DNA of 38,186 bases from assembly GCA_022340425.1 (NCBI GenBank), contig JAJDNY010000127.1:1-38186 (forward strand). The letters run 5' to 3'. The DNA is from Desulfobacteraceae bacterium. Lineage in GTDB: Bacteria; Desulfobacterota; Desulfobacteria; Desulfobacterales; JAABRJ01. Each line of letters begins with the position of its first letter. Positions within the stretch are counted from its first letter, which is position 1. The notes below the pieces were generated by a model. That model saw only the letters and a list, made by a program, of their open reading frames with translations, was not told where the DNA came from and did not search any database. The position numbers and the translations under genes are program-made. This document shows, in pieces, positions 1 to 8,733 of the stretch.

Positions 1-173
1 GTGGACCGGCTGCGGGCGCGAAACTCGGCGCGCGGCGGCACCGCTAGGGGGCGGCCGCCAACCCCCGGCTCGTGGTTGTAATTTCTTGTTTTTTGGCATA
101 TGTCAGGCCGGAAATCGGGAACACTTCCAAGGGGTGCGGGCTTGGCGCGTCGTTGGCGCCGGCCGGGCCCGTC

Positions 174-210
174 AAAAAAAAAGGACTCAAGCCTTCCCGC
201 CTTGAACCCT
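174..210 (-). terminator. Intrinsic terminator of tRNA-Thr
   Basis: Read on the minus strand just after the tRNA, 201-210 and 182-191 form a 10-bp stem (two G-U pairs) with a 9-nt loop. It is followed by nine T residues (A run 174-182 on the plus strand). This is a textbook intrinsic terminator 11 nt past the tRNA 3' end. Positions 1-173 hold nothing else I can support. Confidence 0.85.
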
Positions 211-220
211 TTGGTCGCGC

Positions 221-296
221 TGGAGCCGGCGAGCGGACTTGAACCGCTGACCTGCTGATTACGAATCAGCTGCTCTACCAGCTGAGCTACGCCGGC
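221..296 (-). tRNA. tRNA-Thr (anticodon CGU)
   Basis: The minus strand folds as a complete cloverleaf: acceptor GCCGGCG pairs with CGCCGGC, the D arm is GCTC/GAGC, the anticodon stem is GCTGA/TCAGC, and the T arm carries TTCAAGT. The anticodon loop TTCGTAA gives anticodon CGT, which reads the Thr codon ACG. The discriminator is T and CCA is encoded (221-223). The gene has its own promoter and terminator and is transcribed divergently from mfd. Confidence 0.97.
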
Positions 297-310
297 ACGT
301 TTGGCTCAGG

Positions 311-339
311 GTACTACTGTGTTTGCTGACCAAAATCAA
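311..339 (-). promoter_or_regulatory. Promoter of tRNA-Thr
   Basis: On the minus strand, TTGATT (334-339) and TAGTAC (311-316) are separated by exactly 17 bp. The tRNA 5' end lies 14 nt past the -10 box, so the primary transcript would have a short leader of about 8 nt. The promoter overlaps the proposed mfd start codon at 319. Confidence 0.55.
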
Positions 340-3300
340 GAGAAATATTCCATTCAAACCCTGACGAACCGGCTTGCCGGCCACCATCAGAGCATCACCT
401 GTCTGGGGGTGGCGGGGGCCGAAAGCGCCTATCTGGCCGCCCGCCTCCGCCAGGGCTTGAACCGGCCGCTGTGCTGGGTGGTGGCCGACGGCCGGGAAGC
501 CGAAAAACGCATCCGCGATCTGGGTTTCTTCGGGGTGCGTCCGCCGTTGGACAGCCATTATTTTCCGCCCTACAACATCCTGCCCTACAAATTTATCGCC
601 TACCACAACCAAACCGCCGCTGCGCGCATTCAGACCCTTTATCGACTGTTGGACGCTTCGCGCCCGCCCCTGCTGGTCACCACCATCGCCGCGCTGCTGC
701 AGCGGCTGATTCCCAAGCGTGAGTTGGTGGCCTATTCCGAACTGCTGCTGAGCGGAGAGGAAATCGACCGTGACGCCCTGATCGCCAAACTGATCGCCGG
801 GGGTTACAGCCGCAGTACGCTGGTGGAAGAACCGGGGGATTTTTGCGTGCGTGGCGGGATCATCGATCTCTACTCGCCCTTGTATCCCGATCCGCTGAGA
901 ATCGAGTTTTTCGGCGACACGCTGGAGGCCATCCGGTTTTTTTCCGCCGAAAGCCAGCGCACCCTGCAATCCATTTCGGAAGCGGTTGTGGTGCCGGCCC
1001 GGGAAACGATCCTCAAAACCAGCGATGCCGAGGCCTTCATCAACCGGATTCGGAAGCTGGCCGCCACCGAGAACATCGCCGTTTCCAGAACCCGCAAGGT
1101 GGTGGACCGCATCAAGAACGAAGGGGTTTTCCCGGGAATCGAAAGCCTGTTGCCCCTGCTCTATCCCAGCCTGGGCACGCTCTTCGACTATTTGCCGCCC
1201 CACACGCTGTTTCTACTGGAGGAGCCGGCCGTTCTGGAAAAAGCGGCCCGCGAAGCCGAGAGCCAAACCCGGGCCAACTTTGACGCCGCGCGCGGCGAAG
1301 GGCGGTTGTGCGTGCCGCCGGAGGACCTGTGCTTGAATTGGCCGGAAGTCCGCAGCCGGCTGCAAACTGCCCAGCCCCTGCTCCTCAAACTCTTTTCGGT
1401 CAAGAAGGACGCGGGGTTGGCCGGGGAGAACCCCCTGGAAATGGCGTTTAGGGTAAGCGACAACGCCGGTCTGGAAATCCAGCTCAAAGACTCCAGGCCC
1501 ACGGGAAACCTGTTCAGACCCGTGGCCGACTGGCTTCGGGCGCAGCAGCGGGCCGGGCACACCGCCCTGGTGGTCTGCAGCACCGCTGCCCAGGCCGGGC
1601 GAATCCAGTCGCTGCTGCAGGCCTACGACCTGAACTTGGACGTGATCGCGGGAATGCCGGATATTCAGCCGGGGCGAACCGCCGCTTGGATCTGTCTCGG
1701 GGAGGTGAGCAACGGCTTTGTCTGGCCCTCGGAGCGCTTGGCGGTGTTGACCGAAAACGAGGTTTTTCGCACCCGCCGCCGGCAAACCCGTCAGAAACCC
1801 GGCTCTGCGCGGGTGAAAGTGCTTTCCTTCGAGGACCTCAAGCAGGGGGACCTGGTGGTCCACGACGAGCACGGCATCGGGCAGTATGCCGGGCTGGTGA
1901 AACTGCAGCTCGAGGGGGTTACCAATGACTTTATCCTGATCCGCTACCGCGATGATGACCGGCTCTATCTGCCGGTGGAGCGCATGGGGCTGGTCCAGAA
2001 ATACATGGGTGTTGACGGGGTCGCGCCGGTTCTGGACAAAATGGGGGGCAAGTCCTGGGACAAAGTGAAGCAGCGGGTCAAGAAATCGGTCGAAAAGATC
2101 GCCGGCGACCTGCTCAAGCTCTATGCCGCGCGCAAGGTCGAAAGCGGCTACAGTTTCCGACCCGGGGATGCCCGCTTCAGCCAGTTCGAGGCCGGCTTTC
2201 CCTACGAGGAAACCCCCGATCAACGCAAAGCGATCGAGGATTTGCTGCGGGACATGGCCAGTCCCGCGCCCATGGACCGCCTGATCTGCGGCGATGTCGG
2301 CTACGGTAAGACCGAGGTAGCCCTGCGGGGTGCATTCGTGGCCGTCATGGAGGGCAAACAGGTGGCGGTGCTGGTGCCCACCACGGTTCTGGCCGAGCAG
2401 CATTTTGCGACCTTCTCCCAGCGCTTTGCGCGCTACCCCATCCAACTGGCCTGCCTCAGCCGCTTTCGCGCCCCCCGGGAACAGCGTCAGATCGTTCAGG
2501 ATCTGGCCGCCGGCAAAATCGACATCGTGATTGGCACCCATCGGCTCCTGCAAAAGGATGTGGCCTTCAAAGACCTGGGCCTGATCATTCTCGACGAGGA
2601 GCACCGCTTTGGTGTCAAACACAAGGAAAAACTGAAGAAAATCAGGAAAACCGTGGACGTCCTGGCCATGACGGCCACCCCCATTCCCCGCACCCTGCAC
2701 CTGTCGCTGACCGGCATCCGGGACATCAGCGTGATTTCGACCCCGCCCGAGGAGCGCCGCTCCATCATCACCTACATTTCGGAGTTCGATGACGCGGTCG
2801 TGGTGGAGGCCATCCGCAAGGAACTGCAGCGCAAGGGGCAGATTTTTTTTGTGCACAACAATATCCACGGCATCCAGAAGATCGCCGAGCACCTCAAAGA
2901 ACTGGTCCCCGAGGTGCGTTTGGACATCGCCCACGGGCGACTGGGCGAGGACGAGCTCGAGGGGGTTATGCTGCGCTTTATGAAGCGCGAAACCGACATG
3001 CTGGTCTGCACCGCCATCGTGGAATCGGGTCTGGATATTCCCGCTGCCAATACGATCCTGATCAACCGCGCCGATCGCTTCGGGCTGTCGCAGATTTACC
3101 AGCTGCGGGGGCGGGTGGGGCGCTCCGATGAGCAGGCCTATGCCTATCTCTTCATTCCCAACGAGAGCGCCCTCAGCCGGGACGCCCAAAAACGGCTGAA
3201 GGTGCTGATGGAGCACAGTGACCTGGGCTCCGGCTTTCAGATCGCCATGAGCGATCTGAAAATCCGCGGCGGCGGCACGATCCTCGGGGCCAACCAGTCC

Positions 3301-3840
3301 GGACACATCGCCGCCGTAGGCTACGACATGTTCCTGAAGCTGATGGAACACGCTGTTTGTGAGATGAAAGGCGATCCGGTGGTGGAAAGCCTGGAGCCGG
3401 AGATCAACATGCCGATGTCGGCCTTTCTGCCGGAGGACTACATTCTGGATATCGACCAACGCCTGAGCGCCTACCGCCGCCTGGCCCGCATGACGGACCT
3501 AAAGGAAATCTCGGATTTCAAGGCCGAGTTGGAGGACCGCTACGGGGCGTTGCCCGAGGCCGGCGCTAACCTTCTGCTGAAAATCATGCTCAAGGTCCTG
3601 GCCGCGCGCGCCGGGGTCAAGCGTCTGGACCTGCAGCTGCAGCAGCTGCAGCTTTTCTTTTCCGAAATGCACCAGAAAACACCCTATGGCATCGTCGAGT
3701 TTGTCATGGCGCGCAAGAAGACCTGTGAGTACACCCCGGATCAGGTTCTGAAAGTGCGGCTCACCAAGGGATCTGCCAACCGCCTGCTTGTTCAGGCCAA
3801 AAACATCTTGAAAGAAATCAGCGCCCGTGTTAACCCCTAA
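319..3840 (+). CDS. mfd: Transcription-repair coupling factor Mfd
   Basis: Mfd removes RNA polymerase stalled at DNA lesions and recruits UvrA. The 1173-residue product has the expected order: a UvrB-like N-terminal module, a CarD-type RNA-polymerase interaction domain from about residue 505, a superfamily 2 translocase with Walker A GDVGYGKT (658-665) and box II DEEH (759-762), and the C-terminal TRCF domain. Length matches the family (about 1150). I prefer GTG at 319 because AGGG (308-311) lies 7 nt upstream. The in-frame TTG at 301 has no ribosome site and is only 5 nt from the tRNA gene. With GTG 319 the N terminus aligns roughly with E. coli Mfd. It is the first gene of the long plus-strand run. 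Confidence 0.96.
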   Translation: MFADQNQEKYSIQTLTNRLAGHHQSITCLGVAGAESAYLAARLRQGLNRPLCWVVADGREAEKRIRDLGFFGVRPPLDSHYFPPYNILPYKFIAYHNQTAAARIQTLYRLLDASRPPLLVTTIAALLQRLIPKRELVAYSELLLSGEEIDRDALIAKLIAGGYSRSTLVEEPGDFCVRGGIIDLYSPLYPDPLRIEFFGDTLEAIRFFSAESQRTLQSISEAVVVPARETILKTSDAEAFINRIRKLAATENIAVSRTRKVVDRIKNEGVFPGIESLLPLLYPSLGTLFDYLPPHTLFLLEEPAVLEKAAREAESQTRANFDAARGEGRLCVPPEDLCLNWPEVRSRLQTAQPLLLKLFSVKKDAGLAGENPLEMAFRVSDNAGLEIQLKDSRPTGNLFRPVADWLRAQQRAGHTALVVCSTAAQAGRIQSLLQAYDLNLDVIAGMPDIQPGRTAAWICLGEVSNGFVWPSERLAVLTENEVFRTRRRQTRQKPGSARVKVLSFEDLKQGDLVVHDEHGIGQYAGLVKLQLEGVTNDFILIRYRDDDRLYLPVERMGLVQKYMGVDGVAPVLDKMGGKSWDKVKQRVKKSVEKIAGDLLKLYAARKVESGYSFRPGDARFSQFEAGFPYEETPDQRKAIEDLLRDMASPAPMDRLICGDVGYGKTEVALRGAFVAVMEGKQVAVLVPTTVLAEQHFATFSQRFARYPIQLACLSRFRAPREQRQIVQDLAAGKIDIVIGTHRLLQKDVAFKDLGLIILDEEHRFGVKHKEKLKKIRKTVDVLAMTATPIPRTLHLSLTGIRDISVISTPPEERRSIITYISEFDDAVVVEAIRKELQRKGQIFFVHNNIHGIQKIAEHLKELVPEVRLDIAHGRLGEDELEGVMLRFMKRETDMLVCTAIVESGLDIPAANTILINRADRFGLSQIYQLRGRVGRSDEQAYAYLFIPNESALSRDAQKRLKVLMEHSDLGSGFQIAMSDLKIRGGGTILGANQSGHIAAVGYDMFLKLMEHAVCEMKGDPVVESLEPEINMPMSAFLPEDYILDIDQRLSAYRRLARMTDLKEISDFKAELEDRYGALPEAGANLLLKIMLKVLAARAGVKRLDLQLQQLQLFFSEMHQKTPYGIVEFVMARKKTCEYTPDQVLKVRLTKGSANRLLVQAKNILKEISARVNP

Positions 3841-3972
3841 AGGCTTATTTTGCTTGAAATAAGTTGCCGCGGGTTTGCCAGCCGTGCTTTTGCGCGGATT
3901 CCGGCGTGTTGCCCGCAACCCTGATCCGGGGCAGGGCACCATCTGAAACGGGCCTGCCAAAGGCTGGGGAAG

Positions 3973-4695
3973 GTGGCGCCAAACCGACCAAATAGGTTTA
4001 ATCGGGCGGCCTTGGCCGTCGCTTTTTTTTGCCTCGCGGCCCTCTTGGGGGGCTGCAAGGGGGGGGATTCCGAGCAGCGCCCGCTTTTCCTGTTGCGGGT
4101 GGGCCAAAGCGTCGTGACCCCCCTTGAGTTCCAGCGCGCCTTTGAAATCGCCAAGGTCGCCTATCCCCACAACACCCTGCAAGAGGCCGCCGCGCGGCGG
4201 GAGGCGCAGCTGCGGCTGCTGGAGGAGCTGATCGATGAGCTGATCCTGGTGCAAGAGGCCCACAGCCTGCGCATTGCGGTGAGCCCCGAGGAGTTGGCGG
4301 CGGCGGTTGAGAAAATCAAGGCCGATTATCCCGAGGGGGTTTTTGAGCAGGTTTTGCTGGAAAATGCCATCCCCTATGCCGAATGGGAAAAGGCCGTCCG
4401 CCGGCGCCTGCTGATCGAAAAGGTGGTGGAGGCCGGGCTGATCGACACCGTCGAGCTCACGCCGCAGGATATCGCCGCCCACCTGGCAACCCGCGGACAG
4501 GCGGCGGCCGGATCATCGGCGGCCGGCGATGCCCCCCCAGCCTCCGAACCGCGGATCGACACCCGGCTGATCCGGTATCTGCGCAAACAAAAAGCCGAAG
4601 CGGCTTATGCCGGTTGGCTCAAAGGTCTGCAGGCGAAGTACGCCGTTGAGATCAACCACAACCTATGGAACGAAATCACCGGCATAGAGCGTTGA
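3973..4695 (+). CDS. SurA-N-domain lipoprotein, probable periplasmic chaperone
   Basis: This 240-residue protein begins with a basic n-region and hydrophobic stretch ending in a lipobox LLGGC, with Cys28 the likely lipidation site. The rest resembles the SurA N-terminal chaperone module: helical, with a C-terminal strand-helix resembling the SurA tail (about 205-230). No parvulin domain is present. The next gene encodes a SurA-type isomerase, so a joint role in outer-membrane protein folding is a fair inference. The start is GTG; a GGGGA stretch lies only 2 nt upstream, poorly spaced for a ribosome site, but the basic residues just after it are needed for the signal peptide. The 132 bp between it and mfd show no clear promoter. 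Confidence 0.75.
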   Translation: MAPNRPNRFNRAALAVAFFCLAALLGGCKGGDSEQRPLFLLRVGQSVVTPLEFQRAFEIAKVAYPHNTLQEAAARREAQLRLLEELIDELILVQEAHSLRIAVSPEELAAAVEKIKADYPEGVFEQVLLENAIPYAEWEKAVRRRLLIEKVVEAGLIDTVELTPQDIAAHLATRGQAAAGSSAAGDAPPASEPRIDTRLIRYLRKQKAEAAYAGWLKGLQAKYAVEINHNLWNEITGIER

Positions 4696-4745
4696 GCCGG
4701 CCGGAACGACTTCTGTCGCTGCTTATGCCAATCTCCGCAAACACC

Positions 4746-5759
4746 ATGACGGGTTTCTTTAATCGCCACCGGGGGAAAGTCCCGGGTTTGTTTTGGCACC
4801 AAGCACTTCTGACCGCCGGCATTCTCTGCCTCTGGGCCCTTGGAACTGCCGCTGGGGAGGTGGTCGACCGGATCGTGGCGGTGGTCAACGACGACGTGCT
4901 CACTCTGGTGGAGTTGGATCAGGCCCTCCGGCCGTACCGCAACAAGTTGGGCACGATGGGGTATCCCCCTGATAAAGAGCATCAGATGCTCTTCAAGGTC
5001 CGTGAGGATATCCTCGACCAGTTGATCAACGAGAAGCTGACGGACCAGGAGATTCGCAAGGCCGATATCAGGGTCAGCGACCAGGAGGTTGACAGCGCCA
5101 TCGAACGGCTCAAAGCCGCGCGCTTTCTGACCGAGGAGGACCTGCAGGCGGCCCTGGCGCGCGACGGCATGAGTCTCGACGATTACCGCCGGCGCGTGCG
5201 GGAGCAACTGCTGCGAACCAAGCTGGTCAACCGCCAGATCAAGTCCAAAATCGTGATCACCAAGGAAGACGTCAAGGCCTATTACGAGCAACACCGGGAT
5301 CAATTCGGGGGGCAGCGGAAATACCACCTGCGCAACATCATCATGCAGGTGCCGCCTCCGGCCGGGGAAGAGGAAAGACAGGCGGTTTTGCGTGCCATGA
5401 GCGCGGTGCACGCCAAGCTGAAGGCCGGCGAATCCTTTGCCGCTTTGGCCCGCCAATACTCCCAGTCGCCGATGGCCGGCGAGGGGGGGGATCTGGGGGT
5501 TTTTGGATTGAGCGATTTGAGCCCCCAAATCCAGGCCGCAGTTCAAAACCTCAAGCCGGGGGAATTTTCCCAAATCTTGGATACCGAATACGGCTTTCAG
5601 ATTTTCGAGGTCAAGGAGATCCTGGAAAGCGGCGGCAAACCGCTCGAGGCCGTCACCGCCGAAATCGAAAGCAGGCTGTTCGACGAAGTGGTGAATCAAA
5701 AATTCACCGAATGGCTCCGGGAATTGCGCCAGCGCGCTCACATCAAAATCATCCAGTAA
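4746..5759 (+). CDS. SurA-like periplasmic peptidyl-prolyl isomerase
   Basis: The predicted 337-residue product has a signal peptide (hydrophobic 19-33, small residues near 34-37). A SurA-N chaperone domain follows, beginning VVDRIVAVVNDDVLT. One parvulin domain lies at about 190-295, with the typical HLRNII strand, the GEGGDLGVF loop and the YGFQIFEV end. E. coli SurA has two parvulin domains; one is common in this phylum. It should assist outer-membrane protein folding. I chose ATG 4746 because it gives a normal signal peptide; earlier in-frame ATGs at 4665 and 4725 would add up to 27 residues, and the first overlaps the upstream gene. No start has a strong ribosome site, so the exact start is uncertain. 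Confidence 0.88.
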   Translation: MTGFFNRHRGKVPGLFWHQALLTAGILCLWALGTAAGEVVDRIVAVVNDDVLTLVELDQALRPYRNKLGTMGYPPDKEHQMLFKVREDILDQLINEKLTDQEIRKADIRVSDQEVDSAIERLKAARFLTEEDLQAALARDGMSLDDYRRRVREQLLRTKLVNRQIKSKIVITKEDVKAYYEQHRDQFGGQRKYHLRNIIMQVPPPAGEEERQAVLRAMSAVHAKLKAGESFAALARQYSQSPMAGEGGDLGVFGLSDLSPQIQAAVQNLKPGEFSQILDTEYGFQIFEVKEILESGGKPLEAVTAEIESRLFDEVVNQKFTEWLRELRQRAHIKIIQ

Positions 5760-5760
5760 G

Positions 5761-6579
5761 ATGGCAACTGAAAATCACCCCTTCGCTTTCGGTCAGTACC
5801 TGCGCGATCTCAGGCTGGAGAGGGGCATCAGCCTGGAGACGATCTCCGCCCGAACCCGGATCGGGATGGGCAATCTTCTGGCCATCGAGCGCGAAGACCA
5901 CCAGCGGCTGCCGGCCGTCGTCTTTGTGGTGGGGTATCTCAAGGCGTATGCCCAGGCCATTGGTGCGGAGCCGGGGGAGGCCATCCGGCGCTACCACGCC
6001 AGCCGCCGGGCATACAACGACACCCTCCGGACGGATGCCGTGGCCCGGGCACCCAAACGCCGTCCCTGGTTCCGGCTGTGCGCTGTCCTGGGGCTGCTGG
6101 CGGTGGCGACCGGCCTCTCGGTTTTCGGGTTCAATCGCTGGCAGCGTGCAGCGCGCCCCACGGCCCCGGCTGTCTCGCAGGCGCCACCGCCGGCGGCGGT
6201 GGCGCGCGGCGGCAGTCCAGCGGGGGAACAGACGCCGGCGCCCGCCGCCGCCCCGGCCGAGAAGCTCAGCGAATCGCCGCCGGCACCGGTGGAAGCCGCC
6301 GCCGCTCCCGGGCGCCCGGAAACCGACCCCGCCACCGAATCGGTCGGGCCGCTGGCCCTGGTGGCCCTGGCGGAGGAGGAGACATGGCTGAAGGTCATCA
6401 GCGACAACCAGCGACCGGTGGAATACCTGCTCAAGCCCGGTGAAAAGGTGACCCTGGAGGCCCGCCGCGGCTTCAACCTGCTGATTGGCAACGCCGCCGG
6501 CCTGAGGCTGACCCTTAACGGCAGACCGGTGAGGGTCCCCGGTAAAAGCGGGCAGGTGGTCACCCTGCAGCTGCCCTGA
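5761..6579 (+). CDS. rodZ: RodZ-like cytoskeletal membrane protein (HTH_25 + DUF4115)
   Basis: RodZ links the MreB cytoskeleton to the inner membrane and affects cell shape. The 272-residue product has the family order: an N-terminal helix-turn-helix of the HTH_25 type (about 8-80, with a GISLETIS turn), a basic patch KRRPWFR, a transmembrane helix (about 104-124), an Ala/Pro-rich periplasmic linker (130-195), and a C-terminal DUF4115 beta domain (about 199-272). The ATG follows the previous stop by one base and has no ribosome site, so translation is probably coupled. The symbol rests on architecture; a shorter HTH membrane regulator is less likely because the C-terminal domain is present. 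Confidence 0.85.
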   Translation: MATENHPFAFGQYLRDLRLERGISLETISARTRIGMGNLLAIEREDHQRLPAVVFVVGYLKAYAQAIGAEPGEAIRRYHASRRAYNDTLRTDAVARAPKRRPWFRLCAVLGLLAVATGLSVFGFNRWQRAARPTAPAVSQAPPPAAVARGGSPAGEQTPAPAAAPAEKLSESPPAPVEAAAAPGRPETDPATESVGPLALVALAEEETWLKVISDNQRPVEYLLKPGEKVTLEARRGFNLLIGNAAGLRLTLNGRPVRVPGKSGQVVTLQLP

Positions 6580-6604
6580 GAAACGGGGGGAACCGAATAG
6601 CGCT

Positions 6605-7957
6605 ATGCACCGCGATCGAAGCAAAATTCTGGCCGACAGCATTCGGCGCCTGTTGAGGCGCGGCGCATCGACCCACCTGCGTAAAATCGTCAGGAAAACC
6701 CATGCCGCCGACCTGGCGGCGGTGTTCCAAACCCTGTCGCCGGCGCACCAGCAACGGCTTTTTGAACTGATCGAAAGCCGTGAGCAGAAAGGAATCGTGC
6801 TCAGCGAGCTGGACCGCGAGACTTTCCTGGATCTTGTCGAGGATCTCGACCTGGATGAACTCGTCAAAATCCTCGAAACCATGCCCAACGACGACGTCAC
6901 CGACCTCATCGGCCAGCTTCCCGAGGCGCGCTCCAGCGCGGTCCTGGAAAAGATGAAAAAGGAGCACTCGGCGCAGGTCGAAGGGCTGCTGAGCTACCGG
7001 GACGATACCGCCGGCGGCATCATGGTGACCGATTTCATCGCCCTCCGGGAGGATTGCACCGCGCGCGAGGCGATCGCCTCGCTGCAGAAGGAGTATCAGG
7101 ATGTGGAGATGCCCTTTTACCTCTATGCGGTCGACGAGAACGGCCGCTTGGTGGGCGTCAGCTCCCTGCGGCAGCTGGTGCTGGTGCCGCCCGAAACACC
7201 GCTGAAGGCGTTTATGACCCGGGATGTTTTTTCAGTCCAGACCGACATGGACCAGGAGGAGGTCGCCAAGGTGGTGGCCCGCTACGACATCTTGGCCGTG
7301 CCGGTGGTCGATGACTCCCACCGGCTGGTGGGGATCGTCACCGTCGACGACGTCATCGACATCTTCCGCGCCGAAGCCACCGAGGACATGCTCAAGATGG
7401 CCGGTGTGGGGGATGAGTTCATCGAAACCAAGTCGATCTACAAGAGCACCCGGATGCGTCTGCCGTGGCTTTTTGCCAGCTGTTTCGGCGGCATCGTAGC
7501 CTTTTACGTCATCAACCACTTTGAACCCAGCCTGACCCGTTTCGCCTATCTGGCCGCATTCATCCCGGTCATCATGGGCATGGGGGGCAATATTGGCACC
7601 CAGTCCTCCACCATCGTGGTCCGCGGACTGGCCACCGGACGCTTGATGGTGCGCGATCTGCGAAAGGTTGTGTTCAAGGAGCTGGTCATCGGGGGGGTGC
7701 TGGGGGTGTTTTACGGCCTGCTGATCGGTGGGGTCGCACAGGCCCGCTACGGCCGGTTGAGCTTTGCCCTGGCGGTCAGCCTGGCGGTGCTCTCCTCGAT
7801 GGCGATCGCCGCCCTGGTGGGCTCCATGGTGCCCATGCTCTTTGCCCGCCTGAATATCGACCCGGCGGTTGCCACGGGCCCCTTCGTGACCACCGCCATC
7901 GATATCATCAGCGTGTTCTTTTACTTCCAGATCGCAACCACCCTTCTGGGCATCTGA
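6605..7957 (+). CDS. mgtE: Magnesium transporter MgtE
   Basis: MgtE is a dimeric inner-membrane Mg2+ channel gated by cytosolic Mg2+. The 450-residue protein has the full architecture: an N-terminal superhelical domain (about 20-130), two CBS domains (about 135-260), a connecting helix, and a membrane domain from about 285 with five predicted helices. The signature GMGGNIGTQSSTIVVRG of the pore-lining region is intact. The GGGGG run at 6585-6589 lies 15 nt before the ATG, a little far for a ribosome site. No Mg2+ riboswitch fits in the 25-nt gap upstream. Confidence 0.96.
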   Translation: MHRDRSKILADSIRRLLRRGASTHLRKIVRKTHAADLAAVFQTLSPAHQQRLFELIESREQKGIVLSELDRETFLDLVEDLDLDELVKILETMPNDDVTDLIGQLPEARSSAVLEKMKKEHSAQVEGLLSYRDDTAGGIMVTDFIALREDCTAREAIASLQKEYQDVEMPFYLYAVDENGRLVGVSSLRQLVLVPPETPLKAFMTRDVFSVQTDMDQEEVAKVVARYDILAVPVVDDSHRLVGIVTVDDVIDIFRAEATEDMLKMAGVGDEFIETKSIYKSTRMRLPWLFASCFGGIVAFYVINHFEPSLTRFAYLAAFIPVIMGMGGNIGTQSSTIVVRGLATGRLMVRDLRKVVFKELVIGGVLGVFYGLLIGGVAQARYGRLSFALAVSLAVLSSMAIAALVGSMVPMLFARLNIDPAVATGPFVTTAIDIISVFFYFQIATTLLGI

Positions 7958-7958
7958 C

Positions 7959-8717
7959 ATGGCATCCTTTTCCACCCCGGCCATCACCCTGAGGCGCATC
8001 CAGCACGGGGACTTCGACCTGATCCTCAACTGCTTCACGCTGGCGCGCGGCAAAATGTCGGTCATCGCCAAGTATGCCAAAAAGAGTTCCCGGCGCTTTG
8101 GCGGGGTGCTGGAACTCTTTTCCCTGCTTCAGCTGCAATGCTCGGTGGGCCGCGGCCTGCCGATCCTGCAGGAGGCCGAATTGAAACATCCCCATGCCGG
8201 CATCCGCGGCAATTTCCGGAAAACCGCCTATGCCAGCTACTGGGCGGAGCTGGTCAACCTGTGGATGGAGGAAAACGTCGCCAACCTGGCGCTCTTCAAC
8301 CTTTTGGCGCATGTCCTGGCCGAACTGGACAGCGGCGATGCGCCGGACGTGGCGGTCTTGAATCTTCTGTTTCAGGTGCGTTTCATGGCGCTGGCCGGTT
8401 TTCTGCCGGAGCTGAACGCCTGCTGCGCCTGCGGCTGTCAGCTGGAGCAGCTCCGGAGCCGCGGGCTGCGGATAGACCCTGCGCGGGGCGGGGCGGTCTG
8501 CGGCCGTTGCGGTGGCCCCGGTGGCGGTCCGGGCGAATTGTCCAAGGGGACCCTCAAGCTGTTGCAGTGGCTCAGCTGCAGCGACCTGGCCCAGGCCGGG
8601 CGGGTTCGCTTCTCGCCGGCCGCCGTGGCCGAAAGCACCGCTTTTCTGGAAGCCTTTGTCCCCTATCACCTGGGCAAAACCCCGCGCAGCCTCAAGTTTC
8701 TGCGGGAAATCCGATGA
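7959..8717 (+). CDS. recO: DNA repair protein RecO
   Basis: RecO works with RecR and RecF to load RecA onto SSB-coated single-stranded DNA. The 252-residue product has the N-terminal OB fold (first 80 residues, with the typical LTLARGKMSVIAKYAKK strand) and a helical C-terminal part. A four-cysteine zinc site is visible as CACGC followed about 25 residues later by CGRC. The ATG lies one base after the mgtE stop (TGACATG), indicating coupled translation. Confidence 0.93.
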   Translation: MASFSTPAITLRRIQHGDFDLILNCFTLARGKMSVIAKYAKKSSRRFGGVLELFSLLQLQCSVGRGLPILQEAELKHPHAGIRGNFRKTAYASYWAELVNLWMEENVANLALFNLLAHVLAELDSGDAPDVAVLNLLFQVRFMALAGFLPELNACCACGCQLEQLRSRGLRIDPARGGAVCGRCGGPGGGPGELSKGTLKLLQWLSCSDLAQAGRVRFSPAAVAESTAFLEAFVPYHLGKTPRSLKFLREIR

Positions 8718-8733
8718 CACGGGAGAAGCTGCG

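Noticed and set aside
1-173. Possible gene end or promoter upstream of the tRNA-Thr terminator
   Set aside because: No convincing reading frame, promoter pair or RNA structure was found.
1213-3459. Long open frame of 748 codons antisense to mfd
   Set aside because: It mirrors the coding strand of a well-conserved gene; long antisense frames are expected at this GC content, and the product resembles no known protein.
3844-3863. A 7-bp AT-rich hairpin just after mfd (CTTATTT/AAATAAG)
   Set aside because: The stem is weak and only two T residues follow, so it is not credible as a terminator.
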